Below, in pieces: positions 63,420 to 64,000 of a DNA stretch of 64,000 nt. The stretch lies in contig NZ_CP015880.1 of NCBI RefSeq assembly GCF_000697965.2, positions 1,116,001 through 1,180,000 on the forward strand, written 5' to 3'. The notes beneath the pieces are model-generated. The model made no database searches. It saw only the letters and a program-made list of their open reading frames with translations, and was not told where the DNA came from. Made by a program: the position numbers and the translations under genes. The DNA comes from Ensifer adhaerens. Lineage in GTDB: Bacteria > Pseudomonadota > Alphaproteobacteria > Rhizobiales > Rhizobiaceae. Numbering within the stretch: the first letter of the stretch is position 1; each line of letters begins with the position of its first letter.

Positions 63420-64000
63420 ATGATCGTAGGTCGAAGAGCGCTTGTTTCGCTCGTCATCGCTGTTTCTCTCGCCTGTCCGGCATTGGCCCAGGAGGCCAAG
63501 AGCGTTCCGCAATCGCGGACCGAAATGCAGCTTTCCTTTGCGCCTCTCGTCAAGCAGACGGCAAATGCCGTCGTCAACGTCTATGCCGAGCGGGTGGTCG
63601 AGCGCCGTTCGATTTTCTCCGGTGACCCCTTCTTCGAGGAGTTCTTCGGCCAACGCATGCCGAACCGCTCGGAGAAGCAGTCTTCGCTCGGTTCCGGGGT
63701 GATCGTCGGCAAGAACGGCATCGTCGTGACCAATAACCACGTCATCGAGGGCGCCGACGATATAAAGGTGGCGCTGGCCGATGGCCGCGAGTTTCCCTGC
63801 AAGATCGTGCTCAAGGACGACCGGCTCGACCTCGCTGTTTTGAAGATCCAGTCGGACGGTCCCTTCGACATCGTGCCGCTTGGTGATTCCGATGCAGTCG
63901 AGGTCGGCGACCTCGTGCTCGCGATCGGCAACCCCTTCGGCGTCGGCCAGACGGTGACGAGTGGCATCGTCTCGGCGCTCGCGCGCAATCAGGTCTCCTC
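63420..64000 (+). CDS. degP: DegP/HtrA-family periplasmic serine protease, 3' end cut by window
   Basis: The visible 193 residues open with a signal peptide (RRALVSLVIAVSLACPALAQ). A trypsin-like domain follows with the catalytic histidine in VTNNHVIEGADD and the aspartate in DDRLDLAVLKI. The segment VLAIGNPFGVGQTVTSGIVSA precedes the serine motif, which lies outside the window. GGAGAA lies about 8 nt before the ATG. PDZ domains would follow. The upstream loop FSGDPFFEEFFGQR is typical of rhizobial DegP. It would degrade misfolded periplasmic proteins beside msrPQ, another repair system. Confidence 0.93.
   Translation, partial: MIVGRRALVSLVIAVSLACPALAQEAKSVPQSRTEMQLSFAPLVKQTANAVVNVYAERVVERRSIFSGDPFFEEFFGQRMPNRSEKQSSLGSGVIVGKNGIVVTNNHVIEGADDIKVALADGREFPCKIVLKDDRLDLAVLKIQSDGPFDIVPLGDSDAVEVGDLVLAIGNPFGVGQTVTSGIVSALARNQVS

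Overview
The window is a gene-dense, high-GC stretch of a bacterial chromosome. It carries the full RNA polymerase / ribosomal-protein super-cluster with housekeeping genes on both sides. Several things point to an alphaproteobacterium of the order Hyphomicrobiales (Rhizobiales), most likely Rhizobiaceae near Sinorhizobium/Ensifer: an NDUFA12-like complex I accessory protein, RNase E with a large insertion in its S1 domain, a short-LID adenylate kinase, and promoters resembling the rhizobial CTTGAC-N17-CTATAT pattern. The genus is inferred from remembered gene order and protein similarity, not from a search.

Layout. Bases 1-5.9 kb hold a truncated GGDEF protein, an orphan YjhX-type toxin gene, a DUF1294 membrane protein, gatB, two GNAT acetyltransferases, the NDUFA12-like gene and a DUF2155 exported protein. 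On the minus strand from 9.7 to 5.9 kb run a DsbA-like thiol oxidoreductase, aroQ, accB, accC and aat. Next come a PLP aminotransferase, rne with a 0.7 kb upstream region, amiC, mrcA, and prfB with its programmed frameshift. From 20 to 26 kb lie small exported or hypothetical proteins, nadK, tRNA-Thr, a LysR/azoR divergent pair and rlmB.

From 26.2 kb the translation/transcription block begins: tRNA-Tyr, tRNA-Gly, tufA, (a grpB-family gene on the other strand), tRNA-Trp, secE-nusG, rplKA, rplJL, rpoBC, a small acidic protein on the minus strand, rpsL-rpsG-fusA-tufB, the S10 genes (rpsJ to rpsQ), the spc genes (rplN to rplO, then secY-adk) and the alpha genes (rpsM, rpsK, rpoA, rplQ). After rplQ the minus strand carries msrP-msrQ (repair of oxidised periplasmic proteins), and the window ends inside a degP/htrA protease gene.

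No mobile element, CRISPR array or obvious new multi-gene system was found. The less ordinary signals lie between the genes: terminators and stem-loops that appear to divide the ribosomal cluster into transcription units (rpsQ/rplN, rplO/secY, rpsM/rpsK), a run of TTCG-loop hairpins before rplJ, a 14-bp stem-loop between rplL and rpoB, a hairpin containing the fusA stop codon, a LysR operator/promoter arrangement before azoR, and two tuf genes differing at a single base. All such sites were read by eye and none was folded or searched computationally.
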